The translations under genes and the position numbers were made by a program. A DNA stretch of 64,000 nucleotides from Melioribacter sp. Lineage in GTDB: Bacteria > Bacteroidota > Ignavibacteria > Ignavibacteriales > Melioribacteraceae. Positions 9,441 through 19,174 of this stretch are shown here, piece after piece. Each line of letters opens with the position of its first letter. The stretch's first letter is position 1. The notes under the pieces are model-generated. The model saw only the letters and a list, made by a program, of their open reading frames with translations, was not told where the DNA came from and searched no databases. The stretch covers positions 1 to 64,000 of the forward strand of contig JAHEZQ010000016.1 of NCBI GenBank assembly GCA_023250955.1. The letters are read 5' to 3'.

Positions 9441-11834
9441 TTATTTTTTCTTACGTACAACTTTCTTAACAGATTTCTTTTTAGCCGCCGGTTTAATTTT
9501 TTTCTTAACTACTGCTTTAACTTTCTTTTTAGCTACCAATTTCTTCTTAACAGCTTTTTTCTTTGAAGTTGATTTTCTCTGACTCGCGGCTATCAAGTTG
9601 AGAGCTCCACCAGCTTTGAACCACGCAATTTGTCCGGCATTGAATGAATGATTTAGCATAATCTCATCAGTAGAACCATCGCTGTGTTTAACAATCAACT
9701 TCAATTGTTTTTCCGGAGAGAATTCGTTTAATCCTACCAAACTTAATTTATCGTCTTCTTGAATTTTATTGTAATCGTTCGAATCGACAAATGTTAACGG
9801 AAGCATTCCTTGTTTCTTCAAATTGGTTTCGTGAATGCGAGCAAAACTTTTTGTAATGATCGCTTTCCCGCCGAGGAATCTTGGTTCCATTGCCGCGTGT
9901 TCCCTAGAAGACCCTTCTCCGTAATTTTCATCACCTACAACAATCCAACCGATGCTTTTTGCTTTGTAATCACGCGCAACTTCATGCACTTGTTTATACT
10001 CACCGGTGAATTGATTTTTAGCTTCACCTGGTTTGTTCGTAAACGCATTGATTGCACCAATGAACATATTTTTTGAAATGTTATCGAGATGACCGCGGAA
10101 GCGAAGCCATGCACCCGCCGGAGAAATATGATCGGTAGTGCATTTGCCTTTTACTTTTAATAGTAAAGGAAGATCAACAAAATCTTTTTTGTCCCATGGT
10201 TTGAATGGCTCCATAAATTGCAGACGTTCACTCTTTGGATCAATTATAACATTAGTTTTATATCCATCATCCGATGGAGCGATAAATCCTTCTGTATCTT
10301 TTTCAAAACCATGAGCCGGAAGTTCATCACCGAACGGCGGATCAAGTTTTACTTGTTCGCCTTTCCCGTTTACTAAATAATCTGTAACTGGATTGAAAGA
10401 AAGACTGCCCGAGATTGCAAGCGCAGTTACTAATTCCGGACTAGCAACAAATGCAAGAGTTTCCGGATTGTTATCATTTCTTTTCGCAAAATTTCTGTTG
10501 AATGATGTAACGATTGTATTACGCTCTCCGGTTTTTGTATCTAATCTTTTCCACATTCCAATACACGGACCGCAAGCATTTGCTAAAACCATTCCACCAA
10601 ACTCGGTTAATGATTGAAGCTGTCCATCACGCTGAATTGTTGCGCGTACTTGTTCTGATCCGGGTGTAATTGTGAATTGCACTTTAGCTTTTAATCCTTT
10701 TGCTAAAGCTTGTCTTGCAATGTTTGCTGAACGGTCAATATCCTCGTAGCTTGAATTTGTACAACTGCCAATAAGAGCAACACTGATTTTATCGGGATAA
10801 TTATTTTGTTTTACTGCTTCTTTCATTTTTGATACCGGCCATGCAAGATCTGGAGTGAATGGACCATTGATATGCATTTCTAATTCATTCAAATTAATTT
10901 CAATAACTTGATCAAAATACTTTTCCGGATTTTCATAAACTTCGTCATCGGCTTTTAAATCATCGGCAAGATATTTAGTAAGGCCTGCAACATCTCTGCG
11001 GTCGGTTTTGCGTAAGTAAGCTGCCATCTTCTCATCATAAGCAAATAAAGATGTTGTTGCGCCCACTTCTGCGCCCATGTTGCATATTGTTGCTTTACCT
11101 GTGCATGAAATTGAAGCGGCTCCGTCACCAAAATATTCTATGATTGCACCAGTTCCGCCTTTAACCGTAAGAATTCCGGCAACTTTAAGAATTACATCTT
11201 TAGGTGAAGTCCAACCGGAAAGTCTTCCTGTTAATTTAACACCAATTAGTTTTGGCCATTTTAATTCCCACGGCATTCCAGCCATAACATCAACAACATC
11301 GGCTCCGCCGACACCAATAGCGATCATTCCAAGTCCGCCCGCATTCGGTGTATGAGAATCCGAACCGATCATCATTCCACCCGGGAAAGCATAATTTTCT
11401 AAAATCACTTGATGAATAATTCCGGCACCCGGGTTCCAAAATCCTACACCATATTTTCTGGAAATACTTTCGATGAAATCATAAACTTCTTTGTTCTCAT
11501 CAATTGCTCTATCAAGATCTTCTTTAGATCCAGTTTGTGCTACGATTAAATGATCGCAGTGAGCAGTAGCCGGAACAGCAGTAGATTTTCTACCCGCATG
11601 CATAAATTGAAGAAGTGCCATTTGAGCAGTTGCATCTTGCATCGCAACACGGTCCGGACCGAAATCAGCAAATTCCTTTCCGCGTTTTAGTTCGCGTGTT
11701 GCCGGTTCCCAAAGATGTGCATAAAGAATTTTTTCTGTGTAGGTTAATGGTCGTCCAACCACTCGTCGTGCGTTCTCAACTCTATCCTTAAAGCCCGCAT
11801 AAATTTTTTGAATCATATCAAAATTAGCTGTCAT
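9441..11834 (-). CDS. acnA: Aconitate hydratase with lysine-rich C-terminal tail
   Basis: This enzyme isomerises citrate and isocitrate in the TCA cycle. The 797-residue sequence is of the mitochondrial aconitase type: HCDHL near residue 95, [11 protein letters not shown] near 160, SCTNSSYED for the first cluster cysteine, ACGPCIGMW for the other two [4Fe-4S] cysteines, and [12 protein letters not shown] in the swivelling domain. Mitochondrial-type enzymes usually end close to residue 755. Here residues 755-797 form an extra tail with 22 lysines in 43 residues, plus alanines and valines, resembling histone H1/Hc1-like tails. The symbol acnA is used loosely; the family call is firm. It has its own terminator and is probably monocistronic. 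Confidence 0.95.
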   Translation of the reverse strand: MTANFDMIQKIYAGFKDRVENARRVVGRPLTYTEKILYAHLWEPATRELKRGKEFADFGPDRVAMQDATAQMALLQFMHAGRKSTAVPATAHCDHLIVAQTGSKEDLDRAIDENKEVYDFIESISRKYGVGFWNPGAGIIHQVILENYAFPGGMMIGSDSHTPNAGGLGMIAIGVGGADVVDVMAGMPWELKWPKLIGVKLTGRLSGWTSPKDVILKVAGILTVKGGTGAIIEYFGDGAASISCTGKATICNMGAEVGATTSLFAYDEKMAAYLRKTDRRDVAGLTKYLADDLKADDEVYENPEKYFDQVIEINLNELEMHINGPFTPDLAWPVSKMKEAVKQNNYPDKISVALIGSCTNSSYEDIDRSANIARQALAKGLKAKVQFTITPGSEQVRATIQRDGQLQSLTEFGGMVLANACGPCIGMWKRLDTKTGERNTIVTSFNRNFAKRNDNNPETLAFVASPELVTALAISGSLSFNPVTDYLVNGKGEQVKLDPPFGDELPAHGFEKDTEGFIAPSDDGYKTNVIIDPKSERLQFMEPFKPWDKKDFVDLPLLLKVKGKCTTDHISPAGAWLRFRGHLDNISKNMFIGAINAFTNKPGEAKNQFTGEYKQVHEVARDYKAKSIGWIVVGDENYGEGSSREHAAMEPRFLGGKAIITKSFARIHETNLKKQGMLPLTFVDSNDYNKIQEDDKLSLVGLNEFSPEKQLKLIVKHSDGSTDEIMLNHSFNAGQIAWFKAGGALNLIAASQRKSTSKKKAVKKKLVAKKKVKAVVKKKIKPAAKKKSVKKVVRKKK

Positions 11835-11948
11835 TGTTTTACCCTTTAACTTTTATTAAGCGTAGGAAAGATAAAAAAAAATGAAGTGTTTTTCTTGAAG
11901 AGAAATAATAAAAAATAAATTTAAACTAGTTTACACGCCTCTAACAAA

Positions 11949-12530
11949 TTAACTGTACAATTCCATCTCAACTAACTCACAGACAATATGTGCAACTGTA
12001 ATATGTCCTTCCTGAATACGTTGAATATTTGTGGATGGAATAACGATTGGTAGGTCAACAAGACTTTTTAATTTTCCGCCTGTGCCGCCTAGCAAACCAA
12101 TCACAAACATTTTTTTCTGGTGAGCCTTTTCAACTGCTTTTATAATGTTAGCAGAATTTCCACTTGTTGAAATTGCAAGTAAAACATCCCCTTCGTTTCC
12201 TAATCCCTCAACGTTACGCGCAAAAACATTTTCAAAGCCAATATCGTTTCCTCCTGCAGTAAGGTTTGATGTATCAGTAGTAAGTGCAATAGCTGCGAGT
12301 GCAGGACGGTTAATCTTATGATTTAATCTGATCATTAACTCGGTAGCAATATGCTGGCAGTCGGCTGCGCTTCCGCCGTTACCGCATAACAATAACTTTT
12401 TCTTGTTCTTATATGCTTGAACAAGTGTTTGCACGGAAAGAAGAATTTCAGCTTTGCATGTACTTTCGATCTTCAGCTTAACTACTGAACTCTCTTTAAG
12501 AGAATCAGTGATAAATTTTTCTTTGTTCAA
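11949..12530 (-). CDS. gmhA: Phosphoheptose isomerase (SIS domain)
   Basis: The 193-residue protein should convert sedoheptulose 7-phosphate to D-glycero-D-manno-heptose 7-phosphate, the first step to ADP-heptose for LPS core. The SIS fold is visible in LLCGNGGSAADCQHIATE (about residues 47-64) and LLAISTSGNSANII (about 117-130). The zinc ligands typical of GmhA appear to be present: the H and E of HIATE and the Q and H of IQEGHITVAH. The start is TTG at 12530, preceded by GAGGA at a 4-base spacing on the minus strand. The other heptose genes are not in the window. Confidence 0.9.
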   Translation of the reverse strand: MNKEKFITDSLKESSVVKLKIESTCKAEILLSVQTLVQAYKNKKKLLLCGNGGSAADCQHIATELMIRLNHKINRPALAAIALTTDTSNLTAGGNDIGFENVFARNVEGLGNEGDVLLAISTSGNSANIIKAVEKAHQKKMFVIGLLGGTGGKLKSLVDLPIVIPSTNIQRIQEGHITVAHIVCELVEMELYS

Positions 12531-12714
12531 TTTTTCCTCAGTTCATTTATTAGTAAAAATAACAAAGTTTGGCGTAATTCTCTAAGTTCTTTGTTTATAT
12601 GGAAACTGATATTTAAAAGTAGATGTAAACTCTTGGATTAAAATTCAATTGTCCAATAGAACAACATTTCCTAAGTTGCGATCAACTTTCAAAAAAATAA
12701 TCTGGGAAAAACAT

Positions 12715-13479
12715 ATGAAAAGAACAGTTCTATTTTGGATTCTTGCAATAGTGATAACATTAGTATCAGCATTCTATCAACGCGTTACCGGTCCCTCATA
12801 TCCACTCTCAGGAAAAGTTAATTTTGATGGTAAAGAAATTTCTTACAAACTTGAGCGCAGTCAAGAATCTGTTAAGAATTATCTTGTGGAAATAGAAACC
12901 GGAGATGAAACAATTAGCGGAATTTTATTCTGGCGGAAATTTAATTCCGGGAATGATTTTACTGCAACACGAATGACCGGTGGTAAAAAACTTAGTGCTG
13001 AGTTACCCGTTCAAAAACGATTGGAAAAATTGGATTATTATATTCAGCTTTCTAAAAATGATAAGACAGTCATTCTTCCTAAGGAAAATATGATAACTCT
13101 TAGATTTAAGGATCCTGTTCCAATTTATATTTTGATTCCACATATCTTCGCAATGTTTTTTGCAATGATGCTTTCGACACGTACCGGTTTAGAATTTTTT
13201 AATAAAGAACCTAAAATTGATAAACTCGCATTCTGGACAGTTGTAAGTCTTTTCATCGGTGGATTTCTTCTAGGTTTCGCGATGAATGGATTTGCATTTG
13301 GAGAAGTCTGGGGCGGATGGCCGTTCGGAAAAGATGTTACAGACAACAAAACTCAAATTGCTTTTATTGCCTGGCTAATTGCTTTCTATTTTGTAAAGAA
13401 AAACAAAAATGCAAAACTGGCCGTTCTGCTTGCAGCAATAATTATGATTGCGGTTTATATGATTCCGCATAGCGTTTAA
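12715..13479 (+). CDS. Membrane protein of unknown function, upstream of OPT transporter
   Basis: The reading frame opens at TTG 12649, but ATG 12715 gives a clean N-terminal membrane helix (MKRTVLFWILAIVITLVSA) and is chosen. The 254-residue protein has that helix and then an extracytoplasmic beta-rich stretch of about 110 residues (YPLSGKVNFDGKEISYKL). Four or so further hydrophobic segments follow from about residue 140 (IPHIFAMFFAMML, VVSLFIGGFLLGFAM, IAFIAWLIAFYFV, AVLLAAIIMIAVYMI). I do not recognise the family. It lies 59 bases before the OPT gene on the same strand, so a shared transcript and a link to transport are plausible but unproved. Confidence 0.7.
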   Translation: MKRTVLFWILAIVITLVSAFYQRVTGPSYPLSGKVNFDGKEISYKLERSQESVKNYLVEIETGDETISGILFWRKFNSGNDFTATRMTGGKKLSAELPVQKRLEKLDYYIQLSKNDKTVILPKENMITLRFKDPVPIYILIPHIFAMFFAMMLSTRTGLEFFNKEPKIDKLAFWTVVSLFIGGFLLGFAMNGFAFGEVWGGWPFGKDVTDNKTQIAFIAWLIAFYFVKKNKNAKLAVLLAAIIMIAVYMIPHSV

Positions 13480-13538
13480 TATATTAAATCAGTGAGCTAT
13501 TAAATTATTAACTCTTCTTTCAATTAGGGAGAAAATTA

Positions 13539-15515
13539 ATGAGTTCAAACGAAACCCCAACTACAAGCGGATTACCAACAAACGCTTACACTGAACTTAA
13601 GCCTGGTGAAGAATACAAACCAATCATGTCGCCTCATATAGATTTTCCAGAGGTAACACCATATTCAGTTATCACCGGATTAATAATGGCAATAGTCTTT
13701 TCTGCAGCTGCAGCTTATCTTGGTTTAAAAGTAGGACAAGTATTCGAAGCGGCAATTCCTATAGCAATACTTGCTGTTGGAATTACTAACATGCTTTCAA
13801 AGAAGAACGGTATGGGACAAAATGTAATTATTCAATCTATCGGTTCTTCTTCCGGTGCGGTTGTAGCTGGCGCAATTTTTACTTTGCCCGGAATTTATAT
13901 TCTTGGATTGCAGGCAACATTTTTTCAAATGTTCTTTGCATCTCTCTTCGGCGGATTTTTAGGAATTCTTTTTTTAGTTCCATTTAGAAAATATTTTGTT
14001 TCAGAAATGCACGGCAAACTTCCTTTTCCGGAAGGAACAGCTACAACAGAAATTTTAGTCGCCGGTGAAAAAGGAGGGCAACAGGCTCTAGTTTTAGTAT
14101 CTGCCGGGTTGATAGGTGGTATTTATGATTTCCTTGTTGCAACATTCGGTTCTTGGGCAGAAATATTTACGTCCCGCGTAGTTGGCTTTGGAGAAATGAT
14201 AGCAGATAAATACAAAATGGTTTTTAGATTGAATACGAGTGCAGCAGTAGTCGGGTTGGGATACGTTATTGGTCTGAAGTATTCAACAATAATTGTTGCG
14301 GGTTCTTTCTTATCATATTTCGTTTTTGTTCCGCTCATTTCTTATTTCGGTAATGATCTTACAGTAACTATAGGATCCGGTGTTAAACTTCTCGTAAAGG
14401 ACATGTCGGCAGAATTGATTTTCAGAAATTATGTTCGCCATATTGGTATTGGCGCAATTGCAATGGCAGGATTTATAGGAATAGTTAGATCATCAAAAGT
14501 AATTCGTTCTGCATTTTCTTTAGCAATTAAAGAAATTTTTGGTGGCAAAGTAATTGAGAGTGCAACTATCCGCACACAACGAGATTTACCAATGAAAATA
14601 ATTGTTGTCGGAACAATCGTAACTGCAGTTGCAATTTTTATCTTTTTCTTATTTGGTGTTGTTAGTTCTCCAATTCATGCTTTGATCGGTTTATTGATAG
14701 TAATGATCATGTCGTTTCTATTTACAACTGTTGCCGCTAATGCTATTGCAATTACAGGAAATAATCCTGTCTCCGGAATGACTTTGATGACATTGGTTCT
14801 CTCTTCAATAATTTTAGTTTCAGTCGGACTTTCGGGACCAACAGGAATGGTTTCTGCATTAATAATTGGCGGAGTTGTTTGCACGGCGTTATCAGTAGCC
14901 GGATCATTCGTTACAGATTTGAAAATCGGGTATTGGCTAGGTTCATCACCGCATAAACAGGAAAGATGGAAATTTGTCGGTGTTATAGTTTCAGCAGCAA
15001 CGGTAGTTTGGATAATTGCTTTGTTAGATAAAATTTATGGATTTGCCGGCGGCGGATTACCTGCACCGCAAGCAAATGCTATGGCAGCAATAATACAACC
15101 GTTGATGTCAAATCAACCGGCACCATGGATATTATATATTGCAGGTGCTTGTATAGCATTAATATTAGCGATGATCAAAGTCCCGGTGCTTGCATTTGCA
15201 TTAGGAATGTATCTTCCTCAAGAAATAAATACTCCGTTATTAGTTGGAGGATTAATTTCTCATTTTGTTTCAACAAGAAGTAAAGACGAATCATTAAATA
15301 ATGCACGAAGAGAAAGAGGAACGTTAATTGCATCTGGATTCATAGCAGGCGGTGCTTTGATGGGCGTAGTAAGTGTTATCATTCGTTCAACTGGAGCAAA
15401 TTGGTTAATGAAAGAATGGTCTGAATCAAGTTCTGCAGAAGTGTTGGCATTTGTAATGTTCTGCTTATTATGCCTTTACACAATTTGGGATTCAATGAGA
15501 GCAAAGAAAGAATAG
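13539..15515 (+). CDS. OPT family oligopeptide transporter
   Basis: This 658-residue integral membrane protein belongs to the OPT superfamily of proton-coupled oligopeptide (or metal-chelate) symporters. Support comes from about 15 hydrophobic helices. The N-terminal family block is ISG/ITGLIMAIVFSAAAAYLGLKVGQ (about residues 45-67), with GMGQNVIIQSIGSSSGAVVAGAIFT split around residues 88-112. KLPFPEGTATTEIL near 164 and NAIAITGNNPVSGMT near 402 are also conserved OPT segments. GGAGA lies 10 bases before the ATG. The neighbouring PepF suggests peptide uptake and breakdown; the actual substrate is not shown by sequence. Confidence 0.92.
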   Translation: MSSNETPTTSGLPTNAYTELKPGEEYKPIMSPHIDFPEVTPYSVITGLIMAIVFSAAAAYLGLKVGQVFEAAIPIAILAVGITNMLSKKNGMGQNVIIQSIGSSSGAVVAGAIFTLPGIYILGLQATFFQMFFASLFGGFLGILFLVPFRKYFVSEMHGKLPFPEGTATTEILVAGEKGGQQALVLVSAGLIGGIYDFLVATFGSWAEIFTSRVVGFGEMIADKYKMVFRLNTSAAVVGLGYVIGLKYSTIIVAGSFLSYFVFVPLISYFGNDLTVTIGSGVKLLVKDMSAELIFRNYVRHIGIGAIAMAGFIGIVRSSKVIRSAFSLAIKEIFGGKVIESATIRTQRDLPMKIIVVGTIVTAVAIFIFFLFGVVSSPIHALIGLLIVMIMSFLFTTVAANAIAITGNNPVSGMTLMTLVLSSIILVSVGLSGPTGMVSALIIGGVVCTALSVAGSFVTDLKIGYWLGSSPHKQERWKFVGVIVSAATVVWIIALLDKIYGFAGGGLPAPQANAMAAIIQPLMSNQPAPWILYIAGACIALILAMIKVPVLAFALGMYLPQEINTPLLVGGLISHFVSTRSKDESLNNARRERGTLIASGFIAGGALMGVVSVIIRSTGANWLMKEWSESSSAEVLAFVMFCLLCLYTIWDSMRAKKE

Positions 15516-15558
15516 CTTCATTAGGCTCCCCAAAAGGGAGAATTATTTTTAGTTAGAC

Positions 15559-15586
15559 GCCCCCGAGTTATCGGGGGCTCTTTATT
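15559..15586 (+). terminator. Terminator after the OPT gene
   Basis: GCCCCCGA and TCGGGGGC form a perfect 8-base stem with a GTTA loop, followed by TCTTTATTT. Confidence 0.9.
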
Positions 15587-15692
15587 TGTAAATATTTTGT
15601 AGGAAAAAATTTTTGGATTCTTTTGACAATGATATTTAAAAAGTATTCCATAATTTTTCTCCTATTGATTTGTTAATTTTAAAGGAGAGAAA

Positions 15693-17576
15693 ATGAAATA
15701 CTTCTATAATTTTCTAAAAATTATTCTGGCGGTATTGATGACCGGTAAATTTACATTTGCTCAAAATCTGGAACGAAAAGATGTTCCGGAAAAAATGAAG
15801 TGGGATAATTCCATTCTATATAAAAATATAGATGAGTGGCAGAAAGATAAACAAGTCATTGAGACACAAATAAAAAAAATATCCGAGTATAAAGGCAAAC
15901 TTGGAGAAAATGCTAATTCTTTATACAACGCACTCCGTCTTTACTTTGATACATACAAAAGCTTTTACAAATTATCCGATTATGCAAATAGAATTAGTGA
16001 TGAAGACCTTCGCAATAGTGAGAATCAATCGTTAACACAAATAACAAATACGATCGGGACTCAGTACGGAGAAGCTTCCTCATATTTAAGTCCTGAATTG
16101 TTAAGCTTACCGCAAGATAAGATCAAAACCTTTTTTAATGAGAAGAAAGAATTAAAAGAATTTCAGTTCTTTGTAGATGATATTCTCAGACTTCGAGAAC
16201 ACACCTTAAATGCAAGTGAAGAACAAATTCTTGCCAGCGCAGGATTAATTACTTCGACACCTAATGATGTATATGGAATTTTTAATAATGCAGAAAAACC
16301 AAATGCCAAAATAAAACTTTCCACAAATGAAGAAGTGGAACTTAGTTCTTCCGCATATTCAAAATACAGAACTACACCGGTTAGAGAAGACCGCGAAAAA
16401 ATTATGAAAGCATTTTTTGAAAGCTATCAGACATTTCAAAACACTCTTGGGGCAAATTTAACCGGAAAAATCCGCGGAGATTATTTCTTTGCAAAAAATA
16501 GAAAGTACAATACTGTTCTGGAAGGTTCACTTAATGCAAATAAAATTCCAGTTTCAGTTTATGAAAATCTGATTTCTCAAATTCATAAGAATCTTCCTAC
16601 ACTTCATAGATATTTAAAATTAAAAGCTAAAATGTTAGGTGTAGATCAACTTCATTATTATGATTTATATCCGCCGCTCGTTAAGTCGGTTGATTTTAAG
16701 TTTACAGTTGAAGAAGGACAAAATCTTATTCTTGATGTTTTCAAGCCGATGGGAGAGGAATACGTTGCAACAGTTAAGAAAGCTTTTAATGATAGATGGA
16801 TTGATTATGCGGCTACAACTGGAAAACGCAGCGGAGCTTACTCTTCCGGTGCCGCTTATGATTATCATCCATACATTCTAATGAATTGGACTGATGATTA
16901 TGAGGCTGTTTCAACTCTTGCTCATGAACTTGGGCATACAATGCACAGTTATTTTTCCAATAAGAGCCAGCCTTTTGTTAATGCTCAGTATGCAACGTTT
17001 GTCGCAGAAATTGCTTCTACAATCAATGAAACCCTGTTGAATAATTATATGGTGAAGAAAGTTAAAACAGATGATGAGAAATTATATTTACTCGGTTCTT
17101 ATCTGGATTTACTGAAAGGAACAATTTACCGTCAAACTCAATTTGCAGAATTTGAATTGGATCTTCACAAAAAAATAGAAAATGGCGAACCGCTTACCGG
17201 CGAAAGTATAAGTAAAATTTACTATGACATAGTAAAAAATTATTACGGCAACAATGTTGGTGCTTGCGTAGTTGATCCTTATGTTGCGTATGAGTGGGGA
17301 TTCATTGCACACTTTGTTAATTATACTTATTACGTATATCAATATGCTACTTCGCTAATTTATGCAACTGCGTTTGCGGAGAAGATTGTAAAAGAAGGAC
17401 AGCCCGCCGTTGATAAATTTTACAATATCTTAAAAGGCGGAAGTTCCGATTTTCCAATTGAGTTGATAAAAAAAGCCGGAATAGATCCATTATCGTCCGA
17501 AGCATTCGATTTGACGATTGCTAAAATGAATAAAGTCATGGATCAGATTGAAGAGATAATTAGTAAGAAGAAATAA
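15693..17576 (+). CDS. pepF: Exported oligoendopeptidase, PepF/M3B family
   Basis: This 627-residue zinc metallopeptidase should cut oligopeptides. The HELGH zinc motif is at about residues 410-414 (LAHELGHTMHSYFS), and the downstream glutamate of the M3 family lies in the FVAEIASTINETLL segment. The PepF helical N-terminal region precedes it. Unlike the cytoplasmic Bacillus and Lactococcus enzymes, it starts with a signal peptide (MKYFYNFLKIILAVLMTG, cut near FAQ), so it should act in the periplasm. AAGGAGAGAAA sits just ahead of the ATG. It is flanked by its own terminator and by the OPT terminator, so it is probably a single-gene transcript. Confidence 0.93.
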   Translation: MKYFYNFLKIILAVLMTGKFTFAQNLERKDVPEKMKWDNSILYKNIDEWQKDKQVIETQIKKISEYKGKLGENANSLYNALRLYFDTYKSFYKLSDYANRISDEDLRNSENQSLTQITNTIGTQYGEASSYLSPELLSLPQDKIKTFFNEKKELKEFQFFVDDILRLREHTLNASEEQILASAGLITSTPNDVYGIFNNAEKPNAKIKLSTNEEVELSSSAYSKYRTTPVREDREKIMKAFFESYQTFQNTLGANLTGKIRGDYFFAKNRKYNTVLEGSLNANKIPVSVYENLISQIHKNLPTLHRYLKLKAKMLGVDQLHYYDLYPPLVKSVDFKFTVEEGQNLILDVFKPMGEEYVATVKKAFNDRWIDYAATTGKRSGAYSSGAAYDYHPYILMNWTDDYEAVSTLAHELGHTMHSYFSNKSQPFVNAQYATFVAEIASTINETLLNNYMVKKVKTDDEKLYLLGSYLDLLKGTIYRQTQFAEFELDLHKKIENGEPLTGESISKIYYDIVKNYYGNNVGACVVDPYVAYEWGFIAHFVNYTYYVYQYATSLIYATAFAEKIVKEGQPAVDKFYNILKGGSSDFPIELIKKAGIDPLSSEAFDLTIAKMNKVMDQIEEIISKKK

Positions 17577-17598
17577 TTTGAATGAATATTAATTTAAG

Positions 17599-17625
17599 GC
17601 CCCCGTATAACGGGGGCTTTTTATT
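17599..17625 (+). terminator. Terminator after pepF
   Basis: GCCCCCG and CGGGGGC pair around TATAA and are followed by TTTTTATTATT. Confidence 0.88.
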
Positions 17626-17673
17626 ATTGAGTTGTTATTTTTTAATATGTTTTATATTTATTCTAATAATTAA

Positions 17674-17680
17674 TTGAGGA
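17674..17680 (+). promoter_or_regulatory. Ribosome binding site fixing a TTG start
   Basis: TTGAGGA lies 8 bases before the TTG at 17689. It overlaps an earlier in-frame TTG, which argues that the aminotransferase starts at 17689. Confidence 0.7.
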
Positions 17681-17688
17681 AATTATTT

Positions 17689-18822
17689 TTGAATATTGAA
17701 GAAGTAAGAAAACTATTTCCGCATTTGCAAACAGATCAAATCTATTTCAATCATGCGGCGCTCGGTCCGTGGTCCACTCTTGTTCTTGATCGTATTAAAG
17801 AATATATGGATGAAAGAAGCGGACTTAATGTGATGAACTTTGAATCTTTTGTAAAATGGAATTTCGGTGCAAAAGAAAAATTAGCAAAACTTTTAGGAAC
17901 GAGTACTACCAGATTATCCTGGGTTGATAATGTTGCAAACGGATTAAGCATTTTAGCACAAGGACTAGATTGGAATTTCGGCGATAGAATAATTTTGAAC
18001 GATATCGAATTTCCCTCAAATGTTTATCCGTTTCTAAATTTAAAAAAGTACGGAGTAGAAGTAGATTTTGCAAAATCACGAAATGGAATAGTTGATATAG
18101 AAGATCTTGAAAAATTAATTACTCCAAAGACAAAACTTCTTTCAATAAGTATGGTGCAGTTTCTTTCAGGATACAAAGCAGATATTAATGCAATCGGGGA
18201 ATTATGCAAACAGAAAGGAATAATATTTTGTATTGATGCAATTCAAGCTGTAGGTGCAGTTAATGTTAATCTTAAAGAATCTAAAATAGATTTTCTTACC
18301 GGAGGCACACAGAAATGGTTAATGAGCAGTCAAGGTCTTTCATATTTTTATGTGACAGAAGAATTACAAAATAAGATTGATCAAAAAAATGTGGGATGGA
18401 CATCTGTAGAAGATCCTTGGAATCTACTGGATTATAACTTGACTTTGAGATCAAAGGCTGAGCGATTTCAAACCGGAACGTTAAACGCATTTGGAATTGC
18501 AATATTTGATGCAGCACTGAACATGTTTAAGCAATCGAAAATTGAAAACTTCGAATTGAAAGTTTTAGAAAACACGGATTATTTTATTAAAAGACTTTCT
18601 GAAATAGGAATAGAACCGCTGCTAAAAAATATTTCTAATGAGCACCTTGCGGGAATTGTGACACTCAAACATGAGAAATCCAAAGAAATATTTTCTGAAT
18701 TAGAAAGAAGAAAAATTTATTGTGCTGTCCGAGAAGGAATGATCCGTTTTTCTCCACACTTTTATAATACTAAAGATGAAATTGATAGAGTAGTTAATGA
18801 GTTAAAAGATATTGCGGGATAA
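17689..18822 (+). CDS. Class V PLP-dependent aminotransferase (cysteine desulfurase-like)
   Basis: This 377-residue fold-type I PLP enzyme resembles the NifS/isopenicillin N epimerase branch. YFNHAALGP near residue 20, the PLP-binding SIMVQFLSGYKADI and FCIDAIQAVGAV (Asp near residue 188) and the Schiff-base lysine region GGTQKWLMSSQGLSYFY (Lys about 210) are visible. The start TTG at 17689 is chosen because TTGAGGA (17674-17680) is an obvious ribosome binding site; using the TTG at 17674 would place the start inside it. No catalytic cysteine loop of a true IscS is obvious, so the substrate remains open. It stands alone. Confidence 0.85.
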   Translation: MNIEEVRKLFPHLQTDQIYFNHAALGPWSTLVLDRIKEYMDERSGLNVMNFESFVKWNFGAKEKLAKLLGTSTTRLSWVDNVANGLSILAQGLDWNFGDRIILNDIEFPSNVYPFLNLKKYGVEVDFAKSRNGIVDIEDLEKLITPKTKLLSISMVQFLSGYKADINAIGELCKQKGIIFCIDAIQAVGAVNVNLKESKIDFLTGGTQKWLMSSQGLSYFYVTEELQNKIDQKNVGWTSVEDPWNLLDYNLTLRSKAERFQTGTLNAFGIAIFDAALNMFKQSKIENFELKVLENTDYFIKRLSEIGIEPLLKNISNEHLAGIVTLKHEKSKEIFSELERRKIYCAVREGMIRFSPHFYNTKDEIDRVVNELKDIAG

Positions 18823-18849
18823 AAACGGGGAGAAGAGCCAAAACCTAGG

Positions 18850-18886
18850 TTGGGGGGAGACCTAAGTCCCAGCCACAACTCCCCAA
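18850..18886. terminator. Possible hairpin between convergent genes
   Basis: TTGGGG (18850-18855) pairs with CCCCAA (18881-18886) and is followed by AATTTATT. A smaller AGGT/ACCT pairing lies inside. The loop is long, so this is only a candidate terminator between the aminotransferase and the convergent small gene. Confidence 0.35.
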
Positions 18887-18889
18887 AAT

Positions 18890-19108
18890 TTATTGTTCAG
18901 GATTGTAACTTAATTCAATTTTAATATGAAAATCAGCGCCGCTAAATAACGTATATTTTACTTCACCAATTGTACATTTATAATCTTCGCCGACCATATC
19001 ACTTATAACTTTAGCAACAGCATTTTCAATTGAACCGATGCTAACAGTCTTTAATTTATTCTTTAAAATTTTATCAACGTCTATAGTTTTATCTTGACCG
19101 GAGGTCAT
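18890..19108 (-). CDS. Small acidic protein of unknown function
   Basis: The frame is open to 19147, but ATG at 19108 has GAGGGAAATAAA directly upstream on the minus strand and is the better start. The 72-residue product begins MTSGQDKTIDVDK. It seems to contain an amphipathic helix (residues about 25-45, SIENAVAKVISDMV) and two strands with YKCTIGEV and FHIKIELSY. I do not recognise a family. The good ribosome binding site and the tight fit to the phosphomannomutase gene downstream of its end support a real gene. Confidence 0.6.
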   Translation of the reverse strand: MTSGQDKTIDVDKILKNKLKTVSIGSIENAVAKVISDMVGEDYKCTIGEVKYTLFSGADFHIKIELSYNPEQ

Positions 19109-19174
19109 TTTATTTCCCTCAATGATTTTACTAAAAAATTGCAGCAATACTTATAAAACCTAACTGCAATATAA

